The notes under the pieces are model-generated. The model was not told the DNA's origin, made no database searches, and worked only from the letters and a program-made list of their open reading frames with translations. Source: SZUA-35 sp964351995 (GTDB lineage: Bacteria; Actinomycetota; Acidimicrobiia; Acidimicrobiales; SZUA-35). Taken from it: a DNA stretch of 64,000 nucleotides. Made by a program: the position numbers and the translations under genes. Positions 8,674-17,850 of this stretch are shown here, one piece after another. Location: positions 1 to 64,000 of the forward strand of contig CAYGQE010000004.1 in NCBI GenBank assembly GCA_964351995.1, written 5' to 3'. How positions within the stretch are numbered: the first letter of the stretch is position 1; every line of letters starts with the position of its first letter.

Positions 8674-10132
8674 CCTGCAATCGTTTGACAATTGGATCGA
8701 CGGAGCTGCGGCGGCACCAGCTGTTCGGATGGAAACATCCAGTCCATTCAGCGGTGAAGCGTGGGCGTCGGTGCCTGATGATCCCGCAGCGGTCGACCTC
8801 GCTGTGGCTGCGGCCCGTCGAGCGTTGACATCAGGCCCGTGGGCGTCGATGGCGGGTCGCGAACGTGCGGCGCTGATGCGCCGACTCGGCGAACTGCTGA
8901 CTCGTGACGCCGATGCCCTGGCCCAAGTGGAGACCAGGGACAACGGCAAGATCATTCGAGAGACCACAGCGCAGGCGAAGAGCCTCGAGGGTTATCTCGA
9001 CTACTTCGCCGGCATGGCGGACAAGATCGTCGGTCAACAGATTCCCAGTCCTTCGCCAGACTTTCTTGTGTACACCGAGCGAGTGCCCGTCGGCGTCGTC
9101 GGCGCGATCGTGCCGTGGAACTCGCCGCTGGCGTTGCTGATGTGGAAGCTCGCACCATTGCTGGCCGCAGGCTGCACGGTCGTGGTGAAACCCTCCGACA
9201 TCACGCCGGTCACAGCGCTGATGCTGGCCGAGCGAACCGCCGAGGCTGGCTTTCCACCCGGTGTCATCAACGTGGTCACCGGTGGCGCCGAGGTCGGAGC
9301 GGCCATCACCTCACACCCCGGTATCGACAAGATCACGTTCACTGGCGGGGGCAGTACCGCTCGTCACGTGGCGAGAGCCGCAGCAGAGAATCTCACGCCG
9401 ATGGTGCTCGAACTGGGTGGCAAGTCACCACAGATCGTGTTTGCTGACGCCGACCCCGAGGCGGCGACCAACGGGCTCTTGGCCGGTATCTTCGCCGCCA
9501 GCGGGCAGACGTGTGTTGCTGGCTCTCGGGCATATCTGCACGTTGACATCGCGGACGAGATCATTTCCAGAGTGGTGGCGCGGGCCGGTGAGCTGGTCCT
9601 CGGTGACCCATCTGATGAAGCGACCGAGATGGGGCCTGCGGCCTCTGATGACCAGCGAGATCGCATCCTCTCCATGATCGATCGAGCGAGATCCGAAGGC
9701 GCAACGATCGCTGCCGGGGGAGTGATCGATCCCGACCTCGGCGGCCGTTTCGTGCGGCCGACGGTGATCACCGATGTCGACAACACGTCGTCGATCGTGC
9801 GAGAGGAAGTCTTCGGGCCTGTGCTGTCGGTTCTGACCTTCAGCGACGAAGACGAGGTCGTTGCGCTGGCCAACGATTCTGACTACGCCTTGGCTGCCGG
9901 TGTGTGGACCAACGACATCCGTCTCGGTCATCGCATGGCGAAAAACCTCGACGTCGGCACCGTGTGGATCAACACCTACCGAAACGTCAGCTACATGGCG
10001 CCCTTTGGGGGCTTCAAGCAATCGGGATACGGCAAAGACAACGGCCTTGAAGCACTCGACGGATTCCTCCAGACCAAGACCGTTTGGGTCGAATTGGCCG
10101 GCGCCACTCGTGACCCGTTCGTGATCGGATGA
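8666..10132 (+). CDS. NAD(P)-dependent aldehyde dehydrogenase
   Basis: The 488-residue enzyme has standard landmarks: the cofactor-site FTGGGSTARHVARAAAEN, the catalytic base segment ELGGKSP and nucleophile Cys283 in GQTCVAG. It oxidises an aldehyde to an acid in the cytoplasm. It follows the P450 and ferredoxin with overlap, so it probably takes the aldehyde made by P450 action. In the gamma-glutamyl model it fills the PuuC role. The specific aldehyde is not known. Confidence 0.92.
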   Translation: MADLQSFDNWIDGAAAAPAVRMETSSPFSGEAWASVPDDPAAVDLAVAAARRALTSGPWASMAGRERAALMRRLGELLTRDADALAQVETRDNGKIIRETTAQAKSLEGYLDYFAGMADKIVGQQIPSPSPDFLVYTERVPVGVVGAIVPWNSPLALLMWKLAPLLAAGCTVVVKPSDITPVTALMLAERTAEAGFPPGVINVVTGGAEVGAAITSHPGIDKITFTGGGSTARHVARAAAENLTPMVLELGGKSPQIVFADADPEAATNGLLAGIFAASGQTCVAGSRAYLHVDIADEIISRVVARAGELVLGDPSDEATEMGPAASDDQRDRILSMIDRARSEGATIAAGGVIDPDLGGRFVRPTVITDVDNTSSIVREEVFGPVLSVLTFSDEDEVVALANDSDYALAAGVWTNDIRLGHRMAKNLDVGTVWINTYRNVSYMAPFGGFKQSGYGKDNGLEALDGFLQTKTVWVELAGATRDPFVIG

Positions 10133-10139
10133 TCGGCCA

Positions 10140-11396
10140 ATGACTGCGGCGCCATCACTTGATTTGAACGACGCCCGAAGCTTCGCTGCGGGAATTCCAC
10201 ACGAAGCGTTCGCTGAGATGCGGGCCGCGCCTGGCCTCACCTGGACGCCAGACACTGCAGATCACGGCAAGGGATTCTGGTCGGTCACAAGACACGCCGA
10301 CCTGGTCGCGGTTTCTCGTGACACCGAGACGTACTCATCAGCAGTTGGTCACATCCAGATCTACGACATCGACGCCGACGCCCTCGACGCCAGAGCGTCG
10401 ATGATCGACATGGACCCACCAATGCACACCCGTCTGCGTCGATTGGTCAGCTCAGCGTTCACGCCTCGCCATGTGCAGGACTATCGGGTGTCGATCAGGC
10501 AACGAGTAGTCGCCGTGCTCGATGCGCTGGAAGCGGCGGGCGGCGGCGACTGGGTGTCGATGGTGGCGGCGCCGATTCCCATTGGTGTCATCTGCGACCT
10601 GATGGGCGTGCCCGAGGCGGACCACCAACACCTGATCGAGCTGTCAGACCACCTCGTGGCCGGCACCGGCAACGCTCCGCTGGATCCGACTGCCTACGGC
10701 AACACGACCGATCTACGTTTGCTCCCGTTCAACAGTCCGGCGGCGTTTGCCATGTCGGCCTATGCCGATCAGCTGGCCGATCGGCGTCGAGCTGAGATCG
10801 TCGAGGGTGTGGCCGGCGATGATCTGGTCACCAAGCTGCTCGAGGCGGAAGTCGATGGTGAGCGTCTGTCGGCAGAGGAGTTCGCGAACTTCTTCCGGCT
10901 CATGATCTTCGCTGGCAACGAGACCACTCGGTCCGCCATGGCCCACCTCGCACTGCACTGGCACGAGTTCGCCGAGCAGTTCGAACGAGCTCGGGACGAT
11001 CGGACGTTGGTTGGGTCGCTGGCCGACGAGGTCATTCGCTACTCGTCGCCGATCCTGTACTTCCGACGAACGGTCACCAAGCCGACCGAGCTCAGCGGCA
11101 CGCAGCTGGCAGCGGGGGACAAGATCGTCATGTGGTACGCCAGCGCCGACTTCGACCAGGCGATCTGGGAACGGCCGCACGACTTCATTGCCGATCGTCC
11201 GGCCGTGCCGCCCCACGTGGCCTTCGGCGGCGGTGGGGCCCACTTCTGCCTGGGCGCTTCGTTGGCTCGGCTCGAGATCGCCGAGCTGATCGACGAGATG
11301 CTCGATCGTGATCTGCGCTTCATTTCGTTGGATGCTCCGGTGTTCGTCGAGTCGAACTTCGTGAATGGCATCGAGCACCTGGGAGTGGCCCTGTGA
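10140..11396 (+). CDS. Cytochrome P450, second in the island
   Basis: A 418-residue P450 with AGNETTR in the I helix and FGGGGAHFCLG with heme ligand Cys370. It resembles the first P450 closely: both have a segment LLPFNSPA near residue 200 and the same one-residue insertion in the heme loop, so the two look like local duplicates. It starts 7 bases after the aldehyde dehydrogenase stop and its own stop overlaps the next gene (GTGA). It would draw electrons from the ferredoxin two genes upstream. Confidence 0.92.
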   Translation: MTAAPSLDLNDARSFAAGIPHEAFAEMRAAPGLTWTPDTADHGKGFWSVTRHADLVAVSRDTETYSSAVGHIQIYDIDADALDARASMIDMDPPMHTRLRRLVSSAFTPRHVQDYRVSIRQRVVAVLDALEAAGGGDWVSMVAAPIPIGVICDLMGVPEADHQHLIELSDHLVAGTGNAPLDPTAYGNTTDLRLLPFNSPAAFAMSAYADQLADRRRAEIVEGVAGDDLVTKLLEAEVDGERLSAEEFANFFRLMIFAGNETTRSAMAHLALHWHEFAEQFERARDDRTLVGSLADEVIRYSSPILYFRRTVTKPTELSGTQLAAGDKIVMWYASADFDQAIWERPHDFIADRPAVPPHVAFGGGGAHFCLGASLARLEIAELIDEMLDRDLRFISLDAPVFVESNFVNGIEHLGVAL

Positions 11397-12613
11397 GCCT
11401 TCAGCAACTCGATGATGCGCCGGTGGCATCGAGCCGTGCTGCTTCGGTGACCACCTGGCACCAGGCGTGGGCCGACACCGTGCACTTCGTGGGTGATCCG
11501 TTCGCCACACTCGACGACGCCAACGTCAACGACGACCTCTTCGCCATGGGATCGATCTACTGCGCCACCTATCGGATTTTGGGTGGAGCTCCGCTCGATG
11601 CGCCAGAGCTGCTGGTCGATCTCGACCGAGCTCGCCGCCGAGCGACAGACCAGCGGGAGATGCAGCACCTCGAGGCTCTGAACCAGCTGGCGGCCGGCAA
11701 CTTCAGCGATGCGGCGGCGACCTGGGACACCCTGCCATCTGGTGACTTCGCTGCTGTTCGGTTCGCCCATGACGTCTACCTCCACGTTGGCGAGGTCGAT
11801 CGACGAGTGGCGTCGAGCGAACGGGCGATGGCCCATTTCGGCTTGACCACCAGCCGTCCGTACGTTGCCAGCCAACATGCGTTCGCGCTCGAAGAGGCGG
11901 GTGCTTACGACGAGGCCGAAGCAATGGCCTGGTCGTCGCTGGACGCTGACCCCATGGAGCTGTGGGCGCTGCACGCGCTGGCTCACGTGTACGAGAGCAC
12001 CGACGATCAAGACGCCGCCATCAGCCTCCTCGAAGGTCGCGCTGACACCTGGACAGCTCAAGACGGGCTGGCGATCCACATCCACTGGCATCACGCACTG
12101 CGCATGATCGTGGCTGGCGAGTTCGATCGGGCGCTGCAACTGTTCGACCGCCTCGAACCCGAAACCACGACGCCGTTCCGGCTCTCGGACGTGTCTTCGC
12201 TCCTGTGGCGGTTGGAACACGCCGGCGCTGATGTCGGTGACCGGTGGAACACGGTTGCTGACCGTTTGGCCGAGCGTCCGGAACGCCACGCCAGCGGATT
12301 TCTCGACCTGCACATGGCCCTCGCCTTTCAGCGAGTCCCAGATCACGAAGCGGCCTCGGCATTCTTCGATGGCGTGACCGCTTCTCACGCCGACGATCCG
12401 TCGGAGAACGGCGACATCTTCCGGAAGGTCGTGACGCCGCTCGTCGAGGCCATCCGCCTGATCGGCTCTGATCCGGCGCAGTCCGCTTCACTCATCGACG
12501 GCGTGGCAGATCAATCCCACCGAATCGGCGGGAGCATCGCCCAGCGCGATCTGATCACCATCACCAGGCACGCGCTCGTTTCCCCCATTCACCACGCAGA
12601 GGACACCCCATGA
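11393..12613 (+). CDS. TPR protein of the TTC38 type
   Basis: A 406-residue all-helical protein with no catalytic motif. Helical repeats are visible around RPYVASQHAFALEEAGAYDE (about 160-180) and MELWALHALAHVYESTDD (about 185-205), with HIHWHHAL after them. This order resembles the TTC38 family, whose bacterial members often sit in catabolic operons without a known role. The GTG start at 11393 overlaps the P450 stop, and its stop overlaps the acyl-CoA dehydrogenase start, so it belongs to the operon. A scaffold or chaperone role is a guess. Confidence 0.8.
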   Translation: MSLQQLDDAPVASSRAASVTTWHQAWADTVHFVGDPFATLDDANVNDDLFAMGSIYCATYRILGGAPLDAPELLVDLDRARRRATDQREMQHLEALNQLAAGNFSDAAATWDTLPSGDFAAVRFAHDVYLHVGEVDRRVASSERAMAHFGLTTSRPYVASQHAFALEEAGAYDEAEAMAWSSLDADPMELWALHALAHVYESTDDQDAAISLLEGRADTWTAQDGLAIHIHWHHALRMIVAGEFDRALQLFDRLEPETTTPFRLSDVSSLLWRLEHAGADVGDRWNTVADRLAERPERHASGFLDLHMALAFQRVPDHEAASAFFDGVTASHADDPSENGDIFRKVVTPLVEAIRLIGSDPAQSASLIDGVADQSHRIGGSIAQRDLITITRHALVSPIHHAEDTP

Positions 12614-13809
12614 GCTGGCAACTGACCCCGGAACAACTCGACCTTCAGGCTCGCGCTCGTTCGCTTGCGACCGAGGTGATCGGGCCGCGAGCAGCAGCGG
12701 TCGACGAGGCCGAGCAGTATCCGTGGCCCAACGTCGAGGCGCTACGCGATGCCGGTTTCACTGGTATGACCGTGCCCACTGAGTTCGGCGGCCCCGGCCA
12801 TTCGTTCCTCGACGCCGTGCTGGTAGTCGAAGAGATGGCCAAGGTCTGTGGTGTCACCGGCCGCATTGCGGTGGAAGCGAACATGGGCGCCATCTCCGCA
12901 GTGATGGCCTACGGCACCGAGCAGCAGAAGAAGCTTGCTGCAGACCTCGTGCTGAGCGGTGACAAGCCAGCCATCTGCATCACCGAGCCGGGTGCCGGCA
13001 GCTCGGCCTCGATGATGACCACCCGAGCCGATCGCAAAGGTGACACCTACATCATCAACGGCACGAAGCACTGGATCACCGGCGGCACCGTGTCCAAGCT
13101 GCACTTGATCTTTGCTCGAGTCTTCGACGAAGAGGGCAACGAAGAAGGCATCGGTGGCTTCCTCGCCATCAGAGACGAAACCCCTGGTCTTCGGTTCGGC
13201 ACACGCGAGCCCACGATGGGCTTGCGAGCGATTCCGGAGATGGAGGTGATCTTCGAGAACATGGAGATCGATTCCGACATGGTGCTCATGCCTCCGTCGG
13301 GGTTCAAGCGGGGCTTCGGCGACCTCATGAATGCGTACAACTCCCAGCGAGTCGGGGCCGGAACCGTCGGCCTCGGTATTGCCACTGGCGCCTACGAGCT
13401 GGCGCTCGACTACGTGAAAGAGCGAGAGCAGTTCGACCGGCCGATCGCTGAGTTCCAGGGGGTGCAGTGGACGCTTGCTGACATGTCGGTGAAGCTCGAA
13501 GCGGCTCGCAGCCTCACCTATCGTGCGGCCGAGTCTCGGGGCGAAGGTGGCTCGCCGTTCCCTGATGCGGCCATGGCAGCGCAGGCCAAGATCTTCACCG
13601 CCGAGGCGGCGATCGGTGTGGTCAGCGACGCACTCCAGCTCTTCGGGGCTGCCGGCTACAGCCGCAACAACCCGCTCGAGCGGATGTACCGAGATGTCCG
13701 AATGTTCACCATCGGTGGGGGCACTGCTGGGATCCTCCGCACCGTGGTGGCTTCGCGCATCCTCGACATGCGGCTGCCGCAAACCCGCGGCGGCTACCTG
13801 CCCCGCTGA
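12610..13809 (+). CDS. Acyl-CoA dehydrogenase family flavoprotein
   Basis: The 399-residue protein has the three-part acyl-CoA dehydrogenase layout: N-terminal helices, the beta domain with CITEPGAGSSAS near 120-130, and the C-terminal helix bundle with REQFDRPIAEFQGVQW. It would bind FAD and form a C=C bond next to a CoA thioester. At the place where short- and medium-chain enzymes have the catalytic Glu (YEGT) it has GGGT, and the alternative long-chain position reads SQR, so the base is not obvious. Its start overlaps the TPR gene (ATGA). It is followed by a hairpin of the window's repeat family. Confidence 0.9.
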   Translation: MSWQLTPEQLDLQARARSLATEVIGPRAAAVDEAEQYPWPNVEALRDAGFTGMTVPTEFGGPGHSFLDAVLVVEEMAKVCGVTGRIAVEANMGAISAVMAYGTEQQKKLAADLVLSGDKPAICITEPGAGSSASMMTTRADRKGDTYIINGTKHWITGGTVSKLHLIFARVFDEEGNEEGIGGFLAIRDETPGLRFGTREPTMGLRAIPEMEVIFENMEIDSDMVLMPPSGFKRGFGDLMNAYNSQRVGAGTVGLGIATGAYELALDYVKEREQFDRPIAEFQGVQWTLADMSVKLEAARSLTYRAAESRGEGGSPFPDAAMAAQAKIFTAEAAIGVVSDALQLFGAAGYSRNNPLERMYRDVRMFTIGGGTAGILRTVVASRILDMRLPQTRGGYLPR

Positions 13810-13814
13810 CCTCC

Positions 13815-13842
13815 ACTTGGGAGGGGTCGGGTCCTCCCAAGT
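13815..13842 (+). repeat. GC hairpin repeat, copy 1
   Basis: Ten-base perfect arms (ACTTGGGAGG and its complement) around the loop GGTCGGGT, six bases after the acyl-CoA dehydrogenase stop. The same element recurs at 15051, 25807, 54249 and 62666, always at a gene end. No T-run follows. Confidence 0.85.
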
Positions 13843-13882
13843 TCTGGCTATGGCAAGAGAATCCACAGGAGCGTTCTATCGC

Positions 13883-15052
13883 ATGGGATCTGACCCGCTA
13901 TTCGACTACCACAGGATTTCCTTGGCGGAGTTGGAGTCTGACCCGGACCCCGTTCTGGCCCGGCTTCGAGCCGAGGCACCGGTGTGTTTCGTCGAGTCAC
14001 TCGACATGTGGCTCGTGACCCGCTGGGACGATGTGGCGTTCATGGAGGACCACCCCGAGGTGTTCTCTGCAGCGACTGAACCGTCCTTCTTGGCCCGTGC
14101 GCTCGGACCGAACATGTTGACGACCGATCCCCCCGATCACACTCGGTTGCAGTCGATCATGAAGCCGCCGTTCCAGCCCGGTGGCCGCAGCGGTTCGTTC
14201 GTGGTCGACGAGTTGGCGGGGATCGCCGACGGTCTGGTCGAACAACTCGATCCGTCCGGGTTTGATGTGATGGCTGATTACGCCCAACCGTTGGCGTCTG
14301 GCGCCTTGGCGACCGTGCTCGGCCTCGATCACCACGGCTTCGAACGAGTCTGGTCGTGGTGCGAGGGTTTGTGCGGTGACATCGCCAACTTCGAGAACGA
14401 CCCGGCCCTCACAGCAGCGGCCGACGCAACGAAGGCCGAACTGGGCGAGGCGATCCGAGAGCGGATGGCGGGCGTCGACGAAGCGGATGTCTCAGCGATC
14501 CAGAGCTTCGTCCGAGGCGGCGCCACCCCAGACGAGATCATCAACAATGTGCGACTGATGATCTCGGGCGGAATCAACGAGCCTCGTGACGGCATTGGGC
14601 TGGTGACCTGGGTGTTGCTGAGTCGGCCCGACCTTCGGCGGCGTGTCAACGCCGAACCGGCGAAGCTTCGTCGCCTCATCGAGGAAGTCTTCCGGGTGTT
14701 CAGTCCCGTTGGCACCGTGACCCGTCAGACCACCGCTGATGTCGAGCTCGCTGGTGTGACGATTCCAAAGGGAGCACTTGTCGCCGGCGTGTTGCGCTCG
14801 GTCAACCTCGATGAGTCGCACTGGACGAACCCCACCGAGATCGACCTCGACCGCCGGGAGGGCAGTCACGCTGCCTTTGCTCTCGGGGCGCATCGTTGCC
14901 TGGGGGAGTGGCTCGGCCGTCAAGAAGTTCGAGTGGGCGTCGAGCGTCTGCTGCATCGATTCCCTGCGCTCGAACTCGACCCCGACGCGCCGCCTGTTGC
15001 CCTCACCGGTTTCGAGTTCCGCGGCCCAGCCGCACTGCCCGTCCGTCCATAG
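13883..15052 (+). CDS. Cytochrome P450, third in the island
   Basis: The 389-residue P450 has a canonical heme loop FALGAHRCLG with Cys339 and an EEVFR K helix. The I helix reads MISGGINEPRDG, with Asn-Glu where others have the acid-Thr pair, so proton delivery may differ. It is clearly a different family from the two P450s before it. I prefer ATG 13883 because CAGGAG lies 10 bases upstream; ATG 13850 in the same frame would add 11 residues. The gene is bracketed by two copies of the hairpin repeat in opposite orientation, so it may have been inserted as a unit or be expressed by read-through. Confidence 0.88.
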   Translation: MGSDPLFDYHRISLAELESDPDPVLARLRAEAPVCFVESLDMWLVTRWDDVAFMEDHPEVFSAATEPSFLARALGPNMLTTDPPDHTRLQSIMKPPFQPGGRSGSFVVDELAGIADGLVEQLDPSGFDVMADYAQPLASGALATVLGLDHHGFERVWSWCEGLCGDIANFENDPALTAAADATKAELGEAIRERMAGVDEADVSAIQSFVRGGATPDEIINNVRLMISGGINEPRDGIGLVTWVLLSRPDLRRRVNAEPAKLRRLIEEVFRVFSPVGTVTRQTTADVELAGVTIPKGALVAGVLRSVNLDESHWTNPTEIDLDRREGSHAAFALGAHRCLGEWLGRQEVRVGVERLLHRFPALELDPDAPPVALTGFEFRGPAALPVRP

Positions 15053-15078
15053 TTGGGAGGACCCGACCCCTCCCAAGT
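15051..15078 (-). repeat. GC hairpin repeat, copy 2
   Basis: Same element as at 13815 in reverse orientation: its loop ACCCGACC is the exact complement of the copy 1 loop. One arm pair is mismatched. It begins inside the P450 stop codon and ends 11 bases before the end of the convergent dioxygenase gene, a fitting place for a two-way terminator. Confidence 0.85.
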
Positions 15079-15089
15079 GGTTTGGGGTG

Positions 15090-15950
15090 TCAGCAGTTGA
15101 ACCAGATGTGCGCTTGGCCGGTGCCGGCCACGGCTTCGTAGTCGCCGAACTGCTGACCGGTGAGCGTGCATTCGGTGCCGCCGAGGGCGCCGATCATGGT
15201 GAGGTAGTGGCCGAACTTGCCCTCGGGAGCGTGCTGGCGGAACTCGGGGACGAAGTCGAGCACGGCAGCGTGGTCGCCGGCCTTCAGCGCCGCGATCACG
15301 TGTCGATCCGCTGCTGCGGCCTCGGGTGTCCGCACATGGAGGTCAGGATCAGCGCCTTCGTGATCGCGAAACTCGCGAAGCGGCCAGAATCGATGGCTCA
15401 GCCCGCCGCTGGCCAGGATCACCACTCGCCGGTCGACCGCAGCGATGGCTTCGGCCAGGAGTTGGCCGTACAACAGGAAGTCTTCGGGCTCGCCGGTTTG
15501 GCAGATACTCGAAGAGATCCACCGCTCGTTGCCCTGAAGGAAAGGCAGCAGGTTCAGGGTGGGGTAGTGGACAGGCAGGTACGGATCATCGATGGCGGTG
15601 ATCCACGTGTCGTCGCGGCCATCGGCGGTCGCCGCCCACGCTTCGGCGAGCTCGCGATCGCCCGGGATGTCGTAGGGCACCTGCGACATGCCGCGCGGCA
15701 ACTCCTCAGACGTGTACGTTCCCGCTCGGTGATCGTGGCTGGTGACGATGTGCTCGATGGTGGTAGCCCAATGCGAATCGATGACAACCACGGTGTCGGC
15801 GTGCAGCGGCGCCAGCTTCTCGGCCTTCATGGCGTGGAGACCAGCGAACAACGTGGTGTCCTCGCCGTTGTTCATGGCCCGGCGATCTTCCTCGGGTAGT
15901 ACGAGCGTCGGCACGTGGCTGACCAGCGCTGCTCCAACGATCTCACCCAT
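15090..15950 (-). CDS. Class III extradiol dioxygenase (LigB superfamily)
   Basis: The 286-residue protein has the LigB-type layout: SHVPT with His12 near the start, VVVIDSHW near 55-62 and LASGGLSHRF around 180. These are the iron-ligand and catalytic histidine segments of class III ring-cleaving dioxygenases such as homoprotocatechuate 2,3-dioxygenase. It would open a catechol-like or aminophenol-like ring with Fe(II) and O2. Its start overlaps the preceding P450 by eight bases, so the pair forms one operon under operator site C. Its presence suggests that at least one island substrate is aromatic. The exact ring substrate is unknown. Confidence 0.85.
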   Translation of the reverse strand: MGEIVGAALVSHVPTLVLPEEDRRAMNNGEDTTLFAGLHAMKAEKLAPLHADTVVVIDSHWATTIEHIVTSHDHRAGTYTSEELPRGMSQVPYDIPGDRELAEAWAATADGRDDTWITAIDDPYLPVHYPTLNLLPFLQGNERWISSSICQTGEPEDFLLYGQLLAEAIAAVDRRVVILASGGLSHRFWPLREFRDHEGADPDLHVRTPEAAAADRHVIAALKAGDHAAVLDFVPEFRQHAPEGKFGHYLTMIGALGGTECTLTGQQFGDYEAVAGTGQAHIWFNC

Positions 15951-17223
15951 CAGTGCCTCCTCGGACCACCTTCACGGGCATCTCTTTGATGCCGGCGATG
16001 AAGTTCGACCGTAGGCGCTTGATGTCGCCTGCTGGTTCGAGTCGGTCGACTCGCTTCATCAGCTCTTCGAACACCAGGCGAACCTCCATCCGCGCCAGCC
16101 ACGCACCGAGGCACAGGTGGGGCCCGTTGCGGCCGAACGTCATGTGATCGTTCTGGGCCCTCGCCAGGTCATAGCGATATGGGGAACTGAACGCTTCAGG
16201 GTCGTGGTTGGCGGCGTTGAACCAGATGACGACCTTGTCGCCGGCCTTGATCTGCTTGCCCCGCATCTCGACGTCCTTCGTGGCGGTACGGCGGAAGTGC
16301 ATCGTGACCGAGCTCGTGCGCAAGACTTCGTCGACAGCGGTCGGCGTGAGTGAAGCATCGGCCTTCCAGGCCTCCCACAGCTGCGGGTGTTGCATGAAGC
16401 TCCACATGCCATGGGTCATCGTGTAGCGAGTGGTGTCATTGCCAGCGGCCACGAGCAAGGTGAAGAAGTTGTTGAACTCGAGATCGGTCAACGGCTCGCC
16501 GTCGGTGGTGGGTTCGAGCAGCTGCGAGATCACATCGTGGCCGGGGCACTGGCGGCGATCCTCAGCCTGACGTTGCGCATATTTGAAGATCTCGATCGAG
16601 GCCGGGGAGCGGAACGGCACCATGCGGTACTCGTCGGTGTCGGTGAGGTCCACCGGGAACTCGGTGAAGTCCGGATCGGTGTTGCCGAGCAGTGCGTCAC
16701 CCCAGGCCACCAGTTGGCGGCCGTCGTCATCGCTGGTGCCCAGCAACCGACCGAGCATGCGCATCGGAAGCTCTTCAGCGATGTCGTGGACGAAATCGAA
16801 GGTGTCTTTCTGAATGGCTCGGTCGATGACCTCAGCAGCCAGCGCCCGGATTGGATCTTCGTAGGTCTCGACGGTTCGACGAGTGAAACCCTTGCTGACC
16901 AAGCGGCGGAGGCGAGTGTGGTCTGGTGGATCGAGCTCCATCATCGTGAGGCGGGCCTTGGTCTCCTCGTCATCCATCTCTTCGAGGCGGATGCCCTTGC
17001 TCGAGGTGAACGTCTCCACATCTCGGCTGACCGCGAGTGCATCGTCGTAGCGAAGGATCGACCAGAAGCCAGACCCGTCAGCCTCTTCGGTCCAGTGAAC
17101 GGGATCCTCGGCTCGAAGCCGATCGAACGTTGCGTACGGCACGCCATTGACGTACGTGTCGTGGCTGGTGATGTCGGCGTCATCGGGGCCGAGCTCACGG
17201 ACATATGGATCGGCGAAGGTCAT
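15943..17223 (-). CDS. Cytochrome P450, fourth in the island
   Basis: A 426-residue P450 with AGNDTTR in the I helix and heme loop FGRNGPHLCLG, ligand Cys371. It shares the one-residue longer heme loop and a PFRSPAS segment with the first and second P450s, so these three are one subfamily. AGGG lies seven bases before the ATG. Operator site C sits 12 bases upstream of the start codon. It is the first gene of a two-gene operon with the extradiol dioxygenase, so its product may be made ready for ring cleavage. Confidence 0.92.
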   Translation of the reverse strand: MTFADPYVRELGPDDADITSHDTYVNGVPYATFDRLRAEDPVHWTEEADGSGFWSILRYDDALAVSRDVETFTSSKGIRLEEMDDEETKARLTMMELDPPDHTRLRRLVSKGFTRRTVETYEDPIRALAAEVIDRAIQKDTFDFVHDIAEELPMRMLGRLLGTSDDDGRQLVAWGDALLGNTDPDFTEFPVDLTDTDEYRMVPFRSPASIEIFKYAQRQAEDRRQCPGHDVISQLLEPTTDGEPLTDLEFNNFFTLLVAAGNDTTRYTMTHGMWSFMQHPQLWEAWKADASLTPTAVDEVLRTSSVTMHFRRTATKDVEMRGKQIKAGDKVVIWFNAANHDPEAFSSPYRYDLARAQNDHMTFGRNGPHLCLGAWLARMEVRLVFEELMKRVDRLEPAGDIKRLRSNFIAGIKEMPVKVVRGGTDG

Positions 17224-17234
17224 GGAACAACCCT

Positions 17235-17256
17235 AATCGTTTGGTACCGAACGATT
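17235..17256. promoter_or_regulatory. MarR-type operator, site C
   Basis: The most symmetric full-length copy: core TCGTTTGGTACCGAACGA, flanked by AA and TT, with only one mismatched pair over 22 bases. It lies between the end of the MarR gene and the start of the fourth P450, 12 bases before that start codon. Confidence 0.72.
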
Positions 17257-17279
17257 CAACAGCTCCTTGCAGAGCTGAT

Positions 17280-17822
17280 CTATTCGCCTGTGGCGTTCTT
17301 GATCACGATGCGAAGAAGCCTGGCCAACTCACGCTGCTCTTGTTTCGTGAGCCCGTCGACCATCTCGAGTTCGAACCCGTTGAACTTGGGAAACAGTTCG
17401 CTGATGGTTTCGTCGCCGGTAACGGTGAGCCGAACCATGACCTTGCGCTTGTCTTCCGCCACTCGGTGCCGTGCAACCAAGTCGCGTTTTTCGAGTGTGG
17501 TCAACATGCCGGTGAGTGTTCCCTTGGCCAGACCGCATTCGTCGGCGAGGCGGGAGGTCGGCATGTCGCCCCACACCCACAGGACCCACAAGATGGTCAG
17601 CCCGCCCCACGACAGTTGGTACTCGGCCAGCACATCGCGCTCGGCTTCGCCCCGGACCGCAGCAGCAGCGCGGTAGATGTTCGAGATCGCCATGTTCGAG
17701 TCGAACTCGAGGTCGTGGTCGGCGAGCCTGGCGCGGACCTCTCGCTCAGCGACGAGATAGTGCTCATCGCCAGCGCTGTGGTCCATTCCTGCCTTGTCTG
17801 GGTCTTGCGCTTGCTCTGTCAT
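17280..17822 (-). CDS. MarR-family transcriptional regulator
   Basis: The 180-residue protein has a winged helix-turn-helix: PTSRLADECGLAKGTLTGML (recognition region) followed by the wing VARHRVAEDKRKVMVRLT. MarR proteins bind palindromes as dimers and usually let go when a phenolic or similar ligand binds. I use ATG 17822; a TTG at 17846 in frame would add eight residues. It lies between the P450-dioxygenase operon and the aldehyde dehydrogenase operon, and palindromes of one type lie on both sides of it and 16 kb away, so it is the likely regulator of the whole island and of itself. Confidence 0.92.
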   Translation of the reverse strand: MTEQAQDPDKAGMDHSAGDEHYLVAEREVRARLADHDLEFDSNMAISNIYRAAAAVRGEAERDVLAEYQLSWGGLTILWVLWVWGDMPTSRLADECGLAKGTLTGMLTTLEKRDLVARHRVAEDKRKVMVRLTVTGDETISELFPKFNGFELEMVDGLTKQEQRELARLLRIVIKNATGE

Positions 17823-17850
17823 GGGTTCTGATCGATTCTCTTGCAAGCGA

